The notes: generated by a model not told the origin, from the letters alone. 64,000 nt of DNA from Spisula solida (GCA_947247005.1 OX365948.1:39250601-39314600), one strand, 5' to 3'. Numbered from the stretch's first letter, positions 49,534-62,511 are shown. Program-made: numbers and translations.

Positions 49534-52019
49534 ACAGGTTACATAGCATCAATGCGGTGCATTCTGAGGTACGATACACACAGTGGTTGCAATTCGGGCC
49601 TCTCTCAAGGTATCCCCGAACCTTAGGATGGAAATACTTAGTATGCAAACATCACAACAGAAGTTCAGAAAAAAACTAGGTGTACTGACGGGTCAAAACA
49701 ACTTGGTCATCTTGTAGTAATTAATTATCATGACTTGTAAATAATTAAGCAACTAAGCGGAATGGCGGGGGCAAATTCCTACACTCTGCTGAAAAATAAA
49801 CAACCATAGGGCTGGATAAATCAACTAGTACTTCTACCTTAGACTAATTCAGCAGATAGTAAAATGGTAGCTAGTAATAATCACCTAATTAGCTGGCTAA
49901 TTGATTCATTGCAAAAATAACATTTAGTACAGGTCGGTTGATTTTCTATGTAAACAATATTTAATGTCGTACACCCGCTGGGAGCACGATTCTGGCGATC
50001 ACTTACAACTGGGATATTATTTTCAATAAATATCTTCTTCAACTTCGTCAGAGAAAAACAAAATGTTGAAATACTTGTTTACGTGCAAAATAATGAAATG
50101 TGAGCAAAAACAGGAGTAGCGTTACACCATAGGGAATATTTGATCACTAATGTTTGTAAAGTCTGTTTAAAACAATATAAATTCTTTGAGCTGTCAAGAT
50201 GGAAATGGATGCTGAAAGTGTTTTAACAGTTAAATAATTTGGAAGTTGATTTTTTTAAAATAACCAATGCTAGAGATTGTCAGATATGCACACTGGTGGC
50301 ATATTATACGGCTTCTAAATCCAAAGGCAGGCACCTCAAACAGCGCTTTATGTAGTTTATGTAATGCAGCTTAGTGTATAGTGCGCACATGTGCGGGTTG
50401 CATTTTAAAACTATCAGGTATTTCAAAATAAATTATTTAGAGTTTGTTTTCAGTTGTATTAAGCACATTGCCTGGATCGTATCATTTACTGGCTAAAACC
50501 TCCAGAACGCAAGAGTAGTTTCTGATTTAAGCCCAACGCAATAAGGTGGAAATCGTGGAATACGAAAACTTTAATAAAATTGACTAAGCACGGCTACAAT
50601 AGGATATATGAAGAAATATTTAATATAGCTGAGAAACTCAAACATATGTATATATATACAAAAATAAAAGTAGTCAAAAATTAAATACTCATTACGTCTT
50701 ATTTGTCAGACAGCACGATTTCATTGTCATGAAACTCAACTAGACATATCCTGTATGTGTTGAATTACAATATTCACCAGCACCCAATCATATCAATATT
50801 ACCATTATGTTCAGTTCATAAAATTAGAGATTTGAGTAACAGCAATGTTCGGTATGGGTGGTCTAGTTATTACAAGTTGCAAAAGAATCATGAGACTACC
50901 AATGTTATAATAAATATACATAAGCTTAAAAATAATTTTACAAATTTAATAAACATTGTTAGAATTTTTTAAAATCAGCGCTAGTCTAGCTTCGATAATA
51001 GAAAAGTTATTAATTTACTACTCACATTATTAAGTCCGTTTATCCGCACCGTCCGACACGTTCCGAATGACAAGGTTAAACAATTACGCGCCACTTGTCC
51101 GCGGCATGTTACCAATTAACAAGACTAGATAGCTTGTTAGGACAATAAAGTGACCACTTCACAAAAACGCGAACATGCACTGGTCAGTGTAGTTTATTCA
51201 CCAATATTACTTTCCAGAAAAGGTCAGGTATTAACTACGTGTTCTGATATCGTGAGATCTTGTTTACAGGTCAGAAGGTGAGTGCAAAGGTGAAATCAAT
51301 GTCCATCCACTTACCACAAGATGATCGTAGTTTGGTCATATTTATTTAGTTCTGTATCGATATTACAAAAAGTTAGTGTCGATTATCTTCGAAATAAGCG
51401 TCGTTTTTTCCAATTAATTATTCGGTCACGACGGCGGTCCGTTCACAAATGCAACTTACATGAAATTGATACTGCGGCTTCTAGTCGCCAACGCTACCAA
51501 ATATTATAAGAATATTTATTTTATTTAAAACTACCCTTCTGCCTTAATGAGCTCGTGGATGATCATTATGACTTACATGTATTTCCCTATTTACGTCGAA
51601 TTATTTATTACGCACTCGCGTGTTTGATTATTATCAGCAGTAGTTTTCAATGTATTAAACTCATTTACGAATTCATCTTTGTCTTAAATTGTGCACACAT
51701 TTGATTCTTAACACAGAAACCTAAGACACCTTTAGAAATTGTTAATGAAAGTTTTTCCTCAATTACATGTCATTCTTTCAAATTTCAACATGTAAACACG
51801 TTAAAACCTAATTACGCACTTATGTACATGTGTCTTTATTTCTGTCATTCTATTTTTGTCTCAGGAGAGGAATTGTGAACGTATTACGTCAAACATAACC
51901 TTACTTTAAATAATCTGCGTTATATTTCAGTTAGGTTATCCACAGGGAAGAAGGCTCACTGGAACGGCAAAACAAACAGTAATTTTTGTATGAACCTGAT
52001 TTCGTGCATTTCACGTATT
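49534..52019. other. Intergenic, nothing recognised
   Basis: 2.5 kb of AT-rich DNA. Open frames at 50757-50972 and 51321-51509 are short and lack recognisable domains. No repeat structure noticed. Confidence 0.35.
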
Positions 52020-52023
52020 TTAA

Positions 52024-52357
52024 AGGGACATGCCCTGGAACTGAAGTGTCTCGAATAGCGATCAAATTGGTATAATTTTAAAACCTAAGTCAAATAATGA
52101 AAACCCTGTAGAAAAGTTACTAAATATCCCGCTAGCTTTAAAAAAATATTTCAAGAATAACTAAATCTTGTTGTCGTCAATAAAAGGCTGACAGCCTTTT
52201 ATTCAAATCGATAATACAAAATATCGAAGCGCGAGTTGTAGAGTAAATTTTTAAGTCAAATTCTTCTTTGACTTTTCGGTAATAGTTGGTTTTACAAGTG
52301 ATAAACGCAATTTTGTTGTATGCAAACCAAGACACTCCAGTTTCTGGGCATGCCCCT
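52024..52357. mobile_element. TTAA-flanked MITE, 334 bp
   Basis: TTAA on both sides (52020-52023, 52358-52361). Termini agggacatgccctggaactg and, reversed, aggggcatgcccagaaactg, with similarity continuing through aagtgtct/gagtgtct. piggyBac-type target preference; no transposase. The minus-strand frame 52177-52380 is mostly inside it and is a shadow. Confidence 0.75.
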
Positions 52358-52606
52358 TTAAATCTTCGAAAAAATATCAAAAATTAATTTCAGTGTTCGG
52401 GTGTAAATTTGGCTTCTATGCCTAGTGTGGCATATGCGGAAATTTGCCCTGTAGACGAAAATGAGCTCACATTAAGACGATGTGCTAACACGTTTGGTTG
52501 AAATCCCTGAAGACAAGTTAAGTATTCCTCTATTATTTAAATTATAATCATTGTAAGTCTATACAATTCAAAGTATAAAAACCTGGCACAGATATATGAG
52601 TTAGAT

Positions 52607-52771
52607 CACAGGAACTTGCATTTATAATTTGAAAAAAAAAATTGAAAAAAATTTTTTTTTTTCACTAGGCCTACTGTACTATTAAAATATATTTTAGGAG
52701 TAAAGTAGGCCTATTGAAAAAAAATATTTTTTTTTCATTTTTTTTTCAAATTATAAATGCAAGTTCCTGTG
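52607..52771. repeat. About 74-bp-arm inverted repeat, 18-base spacer
   Basis: Left arm 52607-52680 starts cacaggaacttgcatttata and ends taggcctactgtact. Right arm 52699-52771 is its inverse complement with slips in the A/T homopolymers (agtaaagtaggcct... ending aagttcctgtg). The A8-10/T8-12 runs make it a likely cruciform or transcript hairpin. Confidence 0.85.
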
Positions 52772-53973
52772 GTTAAATACACATATTTGGATGTTGGTTA
52801 CTGACCAAACATGTTGTAAACAGTTACGATACTCCTTGAAGTTCATGTATGGCGTGTATCAAAACACTTTGTGTTAGAACATATTATTACATACCTCATG
52901 GGACGCGCTTAATATAAACAAGACGTATTGACTGTGAGTAAAGAAACTTATAACATGAAAATAACTTAATAAGAACCTACATCGTTGACACATTTAATAC
53001 TTTAACTTTTATGGTACAAGCCTTGGGGAAAATCTAGACGGCTTTAAGCTCGAACGAAAGCTAATAAACTCTATGTTACAAGTATAATAGCTAGCTTATC
53101 GCGTGTTTTTGTCATGAATTCCATTTTAATAACAAACATGGTAACATGTGTCTGAAGTATAAATTGAGAGGCTTATAAATATCCAAACAAAAATAAAAAG
53201 TAAATTTATGTCCACAGACGCAATTTTACTCAACTCTGATATAACCTGTATTTTTTGGATGCAAAAAACACATTTCGTGTAAGAAAGTAACATTTTATAC
53301 GACCAGGTTTACCAAAAAACGTAACAGTTAATAAGCTCTTATTTTAATTCAAAGAGAGGTAATTTTGATCATACCAAAACTTTATTTAACTTGATTGTGT
53401 TAGTCAAAAGTTCGTAATTAAAAGTGGATTTCTTTGCAACAATTCATGTTTTTGTGTTAACAACATTATAACACTTAGTTTGAATTCAGTTGTCAGTACT
53501 CAAACGTTGTTGTCTATGGATTGTTTAATGATATGAGCATTTAATTAATTGTTGTACATGTATAACGATTGAGACACTCGACATCGAACAAAACGTATAT
53601 AAATTATTGCAAAACTGATACAAGAAAAGCACAGAATACTTAACAGATAATTACGATTTTATCGCTGAATTGATAGGTTTTGCTAAATTCAATACGGCCA
53701 TTTAATTTAACATAATATATTATCATACATTGTTTTTCTGTCATTATGACGTCGAGTTTCAACACAATTATTCATTCGGACGCCACGTGAGTCAAAGGAT
53801 CAATGCAAACACATTTATGTTACATTAATAACAAGGTCAGGTACAGAATTTAAGTCAATTTCACTAGCTGTGTTAGTTGTACTATTAGAAGCTGGGCATC
53901 TTTAAAATTGCATTTATTTTGGATAATTTATTTCCGAACTACTACTTCACTAAATCAATTAAAGAAAACATAT
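52772..53973. other. Intergenic, nothing recognised
   Basis: AT-rich with no element or gene. gggaaaatctagacggcttt at about 53026 resembles ccaaaatctggacggctata at about 22337, which may be a small shared repeat. Confidence 0.35.
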
Positions 53974-54537
53974 GAGCCAGTCTCCAGGAAAGTCTATTTT
54001 GATTTTTTTTATTATTAAAAAGAGTAATCTTAATGAAGCAAAATGCAAAAGAAATTGTGTTAGTATATTGGTGTTTAAGGGAGTTACAGCTGTTTTGAGG
54101 CCCTATTCAGGCCCTTTTTGCGTGACGTCGCAAACGTCATTCAAACGTTATTCGACGTCGTTGTAACAAGTACTTAATAAATACTGCATTTGATCAATTC
54201 TTGACATAAACTGGCCAAAATGATATCAAGTTTTGAATGATGTTTTAAGTTTTAAAATATACATCCACATTGTAAATGTTCACATTTAGAGAAATGCTAC
54301 TATTGTTTTAAACAACTAACTCCTCGTTTATCTCAATCAGAGTACTTTTCTGAAATTGGTCACCATAGCAACGAAGTATGTGATTTAGACATAATTTTTA
54401 AGAATTTTTAAAGCTAAGATATAGTAATGTAACTTGAAATTGAATCTATAGATATGTCATTTTTTCTTATTTGAAAGCTTTTTTAAAAGCTTATTACATG
54501 CAGTAATTACATAATGTCAATATAGCAGGTTTTCCTG
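53974..54537. mobile_element. Second copy of the 589-bp transposon
   Basis: Starts gagccagtctccaggaaa like 40791 and follows it through gttacagctgtt, gcgtgacgtcgcaaacgtca and ggtcaccatagcaac to tagcaggttttcctg, where it stops before the last bases of the right TIR. Truncated at the right end. Confidence 0.8.
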
Positions 54538-54969
54538 CATTTATGCTGCATCAAACGATCTTTAGTGCATCTAAAATCATGAGCATTAAATGCTGAGTAG
54601 GTCTCTTTCTCTCACGTCCGTTTATAGATTTTAAAAGTGCGTGTATGATTGTATAAAATAGAAAAAAGCTGTGTTAATGCATCCGGGAAATATTTCTAAG
54701 AAAATAAGAAAAAAGGTCTAAGCAAACTCTCTTTAAAGCTGTATTATCAAATACCTTTTTTAAGGGTGGCATTTTATACGCAAATATCAATTTAGTGAAT
54801 TTACTGGCTACATGTAATTGCAAACCGACCACGATCTCTCTGGAACATGTTCTATCGACAAACAGTGTCGAAGTGTCAACCTCCTTCTTTGACAGGTGGG
54901 AAAGTTTAATCCTCATGCGGCTACAGGGATTTACCATTTTCTGTTATTATTAAATTTTTAAGGACTTTT
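54538..54969. other. Intergenic, nothing recognised
   Basis: An 87-residue minus-strand frame (54674-54937) has no recognisable domain and no splice or conservation support. Confidence 0.35.
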
Positions 54970-55330
54970 GTACAGCTAAAACTAGGTATTTCAGACTTTT
55001 TTTACAGCTAAAACTAGGTATTTCATACTTTTTTACAGCTAAAACTAGGTACTTCAGCCTTTTTTACAGATGAAAGTATGTCATACAGCTTTGTACTACA
55101 ACTGAAACTAGGTCGTTCAGTTTTTTTTATCTGAAACTAGGTCTTTTAGCTTTCTCACAATTGGAATTTAAACTTAGACGTTGGGCGGTTACGTTCATGT
55201 TCTCGTCCAGTTGTGTGTTGGGAATAGTGGAGTGTAATTGTGGTATGTGATGTTTTTATGTTTTCTGTGATCGGCTGTTTAAGTCGAGTGCTGCCGTCAA
55301 TGTCCGAATTTCTATTATCTTTATGCAGCT
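54970..55330 (+). repeat. aaactaggtatttcag array plus tail, second locus
   Basis: About six units of tttttacagctaaaactagg tatttcag (54970-55155), then the tail cagttgtgtgttgggaatag, tttttatgttttctgtgatc and cgagtgctgccgtcaatgtc. Same order as 17500-18262, without the nested MITE. Confidence 0.65.
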
Positions 55331-55829
55331 TAGTGTTCATATTTACTGCTGCCACTGGTGCTTTAAGATTTCCATGCTCATCTTAACAATCGATCTTTTT
55401 ATTATTCATTCATTTGTGTGATTACATTGGCCAAGACTTCCGTAATTGAAACAATTGTGATGAAAATACAGCCGGAAATCTCTTTCTATATCACATTATT
55501 ACATGTCAAAACTAGTAAATTACTGTATTTGTTAAAAGAACAGGCTGTCTGTTTTGTAATCCATTGATGTTTTGAACAAAATTGCTGACAATTTTACTGA
55601 CACACATTTTTCCTGGGCGCACTATCTTTGTACTGATCTTCACAGCTTGTGTTTGTATTTGCATACATGTAATACGTTTTTATCACTGTGTTTATAGAAA
55701 ACATTCTTTTTTTTCGCTAGATCAAAGACACGATGACGTGGTAATGCCATGTACTTTATGATATTATACATTGTATCATATAACTGTGTCAAATGTTACT
55801 TGTTCCGGTTTTGAAATTGGAGGAACAAT
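55331..55829. other. Intergenic with one solo MITE end
   Basis: cctgggcgcactat at 55612-55626 is the right terminus of the 3588-3794 MITE without its left half. Nothing else recognised. Confidence 0.55.
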
Positions 55830-56060
55830 TAACGCAATTATGACCGAGAGTGACACTGCTAATGTTTTGAATATTTGTCGCCACACAAAGCAATCGGGAA
55901 TGTTTAGATTAACTTGATTAGCTAAGTATTGTATTTATTAGTTTTCAGCCAGCTTTATGACTACATGTTCCTTTAGCTTGATTTTCTTGTTGCTCAGAAT
56001 GCAATGTTTATAGTTGGGGAGGGGGGGGGCAGTGGACCAATGTTAATGCCGCATTTCAGA
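55830..56060. repeat. Segment duplicated at 62640-62870
   Basis: Shares aacgcaatta, gagagtgacac/gagaatgacac, cacacaaagc, ttagattaac, tgataagctaagtat (ttgattagctaagtat here), ttttcagcc and caatgttaat in the same order with 62640-62870. Diverged, non-coding. Contains a G9 run near 56023. Confidence 0.6.
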
Positions 56061-58524
56061 AATCGGATGAAACGCTTAGATCTACTGCAACATTATCAGG
56101 TTAATCTCTGCGAAACTAGGACAGTAAGAGGACGATTACTTAAACATTAGTTGCCACCGGACCGATCTTTGTATAATAAAAAAAGTGTACTTAACAACTT
56201 GTCTAAACGTTACGGTGGCAATTACCAAGTACTAGTATGTGGCCTGTCGGTATAAATATGCACCACTATTGTTTCATCTAATGATAATAATCTTAACAAC
56301 TACAAAACTGGATTCCATTGCTTGTAAGTAATGTATTGAGAATTTCACTCGTGATTCACAAAGTCCTATAACTGCCAAGGAGGCGGATTTAGCCTAACAT
56401 GGTCATAAGCACGACTGATACGTGCAACACTGCGCTTGATAACTACACGGTTAATTATCGATTTTAAGGTCACTAATAAAATATATTGTTAACTAGCTTG
56501 TAGACAAAATATCAAAACTATAAAACTATAATAGAAATATTTTCAAAGCTAACAAATTGAATGGTATTTTCAATACTTTTTTTAAATAAAACGTGTATAC
56601 ATAGTTGCTGGTTGTATCTATATATAGAATTTCTATCACATGACTTTGATTGTAGAATAACGTTCATATGACGACTCTTAATCTCCTAACTTACGTTATT
56701 TTATGCCGTAAATGACGTTATTTTTGACGTAGTCTATACACTGCTCTCCAAAAGTTCCTTCACACTCCTCAAATTATGTGATTAACTTTAATTGACTAAC
56801 ACATATGTAAAATTTCCCAATTTTCTTGCAGTTGAATAATAACATAGTATCAACCAAATACGAAAATGATGAAAATTATTTCCAAAGGTTTTAAATGAAA
56901 ATCACTAGGAAAACAAGGTCATCCATCAGTGCCTACATCTTGATTTCACGAAGGGAATTTGATGACATTATAACAACGACTGTTAAAGTAACTTAAGCTC
57001 AATCAAAAAAAAAAACCCAGAAATTTCGGCACTTGGTACCAATCGGAATCCTAGCTGATTATGATAATCCTGCAATCATGTACATTGAAAGCAGATGGTC
57101 TGTTCATTGTACTAAGCGTATTTGTTTATTCATAAGTCATGTAATTTTATTTGCACAAGTACTGTTGACACAGACTGGCACGAGACACTGTTAATTAATC
57201 TAGTATTGACGATGTGAATATTATGTCTTCACTTCCGTGGATTGATGTTGACAAGAAACGAGCTTAGTTCATTTGTTGAGCTTCACTCAGACGTGTTCAA
57301 GATTTTGAGTAAATCGGCTTAATGGGTAAAATAAGGACGTCGACAGAATAGTTCTATGATCAGACTAGGACAGAAGAACATTCTCTTCAAAATTGTAAGG
57401 TGCTGAGCTGATGATCGAAAATCGCAATTTTAAAATGTTGATCTTCAAAGACAACCCATGACAGATCCTATGATATTGTTTTAAACGTTTTCAATCAGAA
57501 TTCATTACATGTAAATCATAAGTTATTGTCGTAGGTCATTATATTAACAATTGTGTCCATAGAAGTTGTGTTAGCAAAGTCATCTAAAAGGAGAAATTGT
57601 GAGTGTATGTCCTACTGTAGTGAGGTTTTGTCATACTGTCCATCTTCAGTGCCTTACCATTCCCATTATAAATCGGATTCTACTCAAACAGTTCATGTAA
57701 AGTTAACATTTGGTTAGACTCCTGTCAGAAAGGTGTACAAGTTGATCCCATATTGTGACCAATCACGCCATCTGGTGACAAGAGACAGCTGAAGGTACAA
57801 GACCAGTCATGACTTTGGGGCAAGTACCTCGTTATTGAAATGGTTGCCATTATCTTGGATATCGGCAATAACTAAATTTATCACATGATTTATTGACGTG
57901 TTTATGTGTCTATGGCAAGTTCGTCACCTCGGTTCCAGTGCCTGATAAGTTATTAAAAGAGTGTCCTTAGTGGTGACAATATCAACACCAAATGTTTCCC
58001 TTTGAATCTATTGTAATAAATTCATTTGTTCTCTGATTAATGATGGCAGCGGCTTCAGTCAAAGGTTAATTGTAGGCATATTGGTCTATAATTGGATTAT
58101 ACACTTCATGATATTCGCTATATTCTGTTAATAGATGTAGTTTTGTTCTGATTTATCTCTATAGATCGGGTTAGGAGTTCATGGTTGTGTGGAATGATAA
58201 CCAAATCTGGCGATGGTCAGTTTGCAATCATGCAATCACTAACATCTACATCAAGTAAAGTGTCCTAATACAGAATATGTTTATCGATTTGATTTGGTTT
58301 CGTTCCAGGAAAGAACAATGCACCATGATAATGACTTTTTGATTTTTTTAAACATTATTGTGTGCATTTAAACTAGAAAACACGTATTCTCCGACTTCAA
58401 ATACAGATGTAACTCTGTTCAAACGTAACTAAGCTACCGTTATTATAGATCTGTCGTCTGGAAATAAATGTATAGTTACATCGAATTTAAACTGTATTAG
58501 AACTACGACCTGTATAGTATTTAA
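56061..58524. other. Intergenic, nothing recognised
   Basis: 2.5 kb without long open frames. The stretch 57740-57990 has more balanced composition and could be transcribed, but no coding or RNA signature was found. Confidence 0.35.
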
Positions 58525-58683
58525 AACGACAATTATAGTCGGACTGGGAGGGCAGCAATCGTCAGAAATAACAGAGCACGAACCACTCAACAGCCACAAA
58601 ACACCACAGCCTACTCCGACTGCATGCCGCCTCAGTCAGTCAAACAGACCCGGAACAAGGGCCAAAAAGACAGGAAGAGTTGA
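58525..58683 (+). pseudogene. Possible C-terminus of a LINE ORF
   Basis: A 52-codon frame ending at TGA 58681-58683, with GC-richer codon use than its neighbours (SRTGRAAIVRNN, ending QTRNKGQKDRKS). It leads directly into the LINE 3' tail at 58678-58778, so I infer it is the basic C-terminal end of that LINE's protein, 5'-truncated. No domain is recognisable. Confidence 0.35.
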
Positions 58684-58746
58684 GGATCTCATGGAAAATT
58701 GCCATTTAATTTAATTGTCAAATGAGTTTCCTCGTAAAATAAAGTC

Positions 58747-58778
<32 letters not shown>
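58678..58778 (+). mobile_element. LINE 3' tail ending (TTA)n
   Basis: gttgaggatctcatggaaaa through gtaaaataaagtctttatta, then about ten TTA repeats. Near-identical to 42962-43048. The aataaa preceding a short tandem tail is typical of CR1-type LINE 3' ends. Confidence 0.7.
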
Positions 58779-58779
<1 letters not shown>

Positions 58780-59190
58780 GTCCGAAAAGGCAACCACACA
58801 CCACAAGAACTAGTTATGTATTAACAAGGAAAAGGGTTAGCTGGGACGGCAAAAAGCATATCTCAGTGGTTTTTATTTCGTTTATGTATTTTTTTTCCAA
58901 AGAAAATTATATTCAGTGTGTGGTATAAAATAACGCGGTATCAGCGTACGTCGATTTGTGGACCCAAATATGATATCACCTTATGACAACGAGGTGCGCT
59001 AGCATTAGGATGAAGTCCTTCGTTTTCTTATTTCCTTGCAACTCGTTTTGAAAGATCATTGTCTTAGTTTGTTACCGTATGTGAATGTGTGAAACGATAC
59101 CCACACAACACAACTTAAATACTCCATCATACCATAGCCACTTGGTTTCAAATTATCTGAGTGTACTATCTGATGAACCCTGTATAAAGA

Positions 59191-59328
59191 GAAGGTTGTG
59201 CAGCGGCCATCTTTAGCCACAACGTATATAACATTACAGAAACTGGTGTGGCAACTGTAGAAAAATTGGGTACCAGCGTTAGTAACGGCATATCCGTTGC
59301 GGCTAAACATGGCCGCTGCACAACCTTC
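59191..59328. repeat. Nested 35-bp-arm foldback
   Basis: gaaggttgtgcagcggccat (59191 onward) pairs with atggccgctgcacaaccttc (ending 59328); 32 of 35 arm positions match. GC-rich relative to its surroundings. Similar flanks (ataaaga / ataaagg) suggest a MITE inserted into the larger element. Confidence 0.75.
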
Positions 59329-59354
59329 TATGAATAAAGGGTACATAGAGGATA

Positions 59355-59486
59355 TTACATGAGTGTCTTTCCATATTGAATTTATTAAACGAGTTGAATA
59401 AAATAATAAAATGCGAGGCTCTGCCGAGCATTTTATCGATTTTTCAACGAGTTTTATAAATTCAATGTGGAAAGTCACAAATGTAA
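59355..59486. repeat. 65-bp-arm hairpin with 3-base loop
   Basis: Left arm from ttacatgagtgtctttcca (59355) to ataaaatgcgaggc (59419), loop tct, right arm gccgagcattttat to ggaaagtcacaaatgtaa (59486). Pairing is good with scattered mismatches. Confidence 0.8.
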
Positions 59487-59725
59487 TGTTCTTTTTATCG
59501 CATGTTAGCCTTTTCCGACCGAAACATAAAATAGCTACTTATTTTTCACTATAATAAACGCGCAATTTTGACGACGTCGCCTATCCTTTGAATGACGTCG
59601 CGTGATCGCTTTATTACACTAGTGTATTATCGAAAATAAATAATGGCTTTATTACGCTACCGCGACGTCAAACATGTGATAAACTCAGATAGTACACTCA
59701 GATAATTTGAAACCATGTGCCTATG

Positions 59726-62452
59726 CTTCATACGTATACTAGTATGACAGATGAGTTCATACCTCTAGTGTCACATATAATTTGACCTAGACTTGTTGAC
59801 TGGAGAAAATGTCAGATAGGTTGAATTAAATGACTTCTTATATAGAAATAATTTGATATAACCTTAATATATTATATCATGTTGATAACCTTAGGTAATA
59901 TAATATATACTATTGTCTAATATAACCCTATGGGAACGTCTAGACCGTATAAAAGCTTGTAATAAAACCTGCTATTTCACGATTGCAAAGTACGTATTGT
60001 TCTTAGATTTTTAAAAACATTAGTCATGGTAAAGTTTGTCTAAAGTCTGACCCGTTAATCTGATGTCTTTGATAATGTTGCAGCTGATAATAATTTCCAT
60101 CTTTTAATATTAAATTAAATTTCAGATCAACTCCATGTATAACGTTGATGGTTAACACAAAACAGAAATTGAAGAAATAGTTCAATGCAAACTTCTGCAT
60201 GAATGCAAACCGAGTATATTGAATACTGTTCATGCACAGATAATTCGGAGCATTGCAGACAAGGCGGCAGCTCCTAGACATCAAAGCAAGAGACAGAAAG
60301 TATTGTCCGCATCCCCCACCCCCAAAAAAATATTTCAAGTATGCTGATATACCACGACTTGTCTGATATACAAAAGTTCATAACACGTGCATTGTACTAA
60401 TTTAGTTCCCTTGCTTGGCGATCAGTATATTGTACATGTATATGGGAAGTTTACAATATCACTCCAGTTGACATTATCACCCGAAATAAAAATGAAAATC
60501 AAACAAAAGCTAGACCGGAGAAATGATCATAATGCGGCAAGTTACTGAAATATATTAAAGCCGTTGAAACTCGAGATTAAAATTAACCAAAGGCGCACAA
60601 AGCCACAAATCGCCCAAACACCAACGCGCGTAGGTTTTCCTTTGGGTACATTTTTATTTATTTATTTGTAATAAAACCTTCACAACCGTTAATGTCAAAC
60701 TTGGTTGTATGAGATACAGCTTATATTTTATTGTTAAAATTTGAAATAAAAACGCAATGACACCACGTTACAGGCACAGTTGATATTGTATGTTGTTACG
60801 AACGTAATCGGACCAAATAAAGAATATTGTATATGAGAGATCACCGTATTCATATGCAAATGCCCACCAGCAATATATTGGATGAATTGACAATAAAAAC
60901 CTGTCAATCACCAATAGCTTGCTGGTAGTATGAATTCCTTTGTAAACAAACATGATATCTCCTATTGAATTGATACCTGGAGAGTCTAAAAAAGTTAAAA
61001 TGATGTGATCATTTTCTTTCAACATCGATTGTTTCCAAACTATAAGAAGATTTATAAAAATATTGAATTGTCATTTATATTTAAGTGTATATTATTTACT
61101 CGCATTACATTGTGCAGTACGTGGCTCAAGTTATTCATGATTTGCATGACTGAAGCGGCAACTTTAAATATTCCTCAGCAACGTGAAATCAATTAGGTTT
61201 CTTGGAATGTTACTTTCTAATTCAGATGTGCAATCATAAGCCCTAAAAACTTGCCATTTTACTAAAAAGTGATGTTCCTAAAATGAAAAAATAAATTTCA
61301 ATATAAAACTGGTTGAGTTGAGGCTTTTTCAATACTTTTAATCCGTATTTAACACTCAAGTCTCGTATAGTCTCATGCGCGAATAAGGAAATAAATGATT
61401 CAACAAACCATTTACCCATGTACATTAAACTTATGACGACTTTTTGTGAAAATTATATTGAGAACTGGTATTTGTTGAACGATTTAATTATAAATGGTTA
61501 TATTGCAATTAAATTTGATAAAACTTCAATATCAAAGAGATCATTTTTATGATGATATGATTTCATAATACATGATTATATAACTCTTTTGTTAAGTAAG
61601 TCATGTCTAATTTTATTCTTTGAGTATGCAGTATACTTTAAAACTAGTTGTTCAACGTTTATGATAAGCCATAAAAACCCCAGCGCGAAGAAGACGACTA
61701 CATGCTGGGAATTCACAGTGGGGTACCGTAATAAGATAAGTTACAGGGCTATTACGTAACCTGTGGGGTAGTGGTTATGAAAAACTTTAAAAAGGGCCTT
61801 TTAGGGCCCAAATTAGGACTGTTTGAAAGATGAACAATTAAACTAAACCATAACTCTATATAGACCTGAGCGTCTTATTTTTTGGTAGGAAATGGTATTG
61901 TTTCGAAAAACTTAACCGTCATGATATTTAATTTATATAAATTGCATAGATAAATTGTGAACAAGTAGTATTGTACTAGAGCGGTTTATTTTTAATGTAT
62001 TTGTTTGACTTATTATGAATACAAATATTCTGTTATGATTTTGCCTATTTTCATTACATCGTAATAATTGTATAATTGATTGCAGCAGTTTAATGAACTT
62101 GAACTTATTTATTAACACAACATTCTGTGTAAAACATTGCAAAATCTTTACGATAAAAGTTACGTAAACAAACTGAATTAAATAGACAAGAACGCATAAA
62201 TTATACACACGGGGACTTTAAAAAACGCCTCACACGACTCAAATATCGCTCAACTTAATTATTTGATTCATGATGCCACTTGCTCAATCTGGACTATAAT
62301 CATTTTTTGTACGTGCAAATATAAAATAATTTCAAAAAAAAACAAGCATGATTTATATCGGGATTAAGAAAATATTTGATAATAAGCGAAGTCATTTTGT
62401 TGTTACTAAAATACTACCAGACGCATACCTGAATTTCCCAGAAGTCAACATC
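59726..62452. other. Intergenic, nothing recognised
   Basis: 2.7 kb. Open frames at 60024-60338, 60768-61025 and 61933-62208 (minus) lack domains. 61670-61830 is GC-richer (aaaccccagcgcgaagaaga) and may be a decayed repeat. Confidence 0.35.
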
Positions 62453-62511
62453 AGCAATTAAAATTGAAATGTATACATGATCATCATGTATACATTTCAA
62501 TTTTAATTGCT
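62453..62511. repeat. Exact 59-bp palindrome
   Basis: Left arm 62453-62481 (agcaattaaaattgaaatgt then atacatgat), centre c at 62482, right arm 62483-62511, an exact inverse complement over all 29 positions. A one-base centre means no natural loop in DNA, only a cruciform or self-complementary strand. Confidence 0.95.

Larger units (their letters stand above)
59137..59721. mobile_element. 585-bp TIR element with nested foldbacks
   Basis: Outer TIRs tggtttcaaattatctgagt (59143 onward) and actcagataatttgaaacca (ending 59716), extending to about 40 bp with TA at the borders. Inside are two further inverted repeats (59191-59328 and 59355-59486). The 140-residue minus-strand frame 59056-59478 runs across these palindromes and is not a gene. 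Confidence 0.75.

Noticed and set aside
54674..54937. 87-residue minus-strand frame
   Set aside because: No recognisable motif and no supporting context; length is unremarkable for chance.
59056..59478. 140-residue minus-strand frame
   Set aside because: It crosses two inverted repeats and one border of a TIR element; reads as chance openness in repeat DNA.
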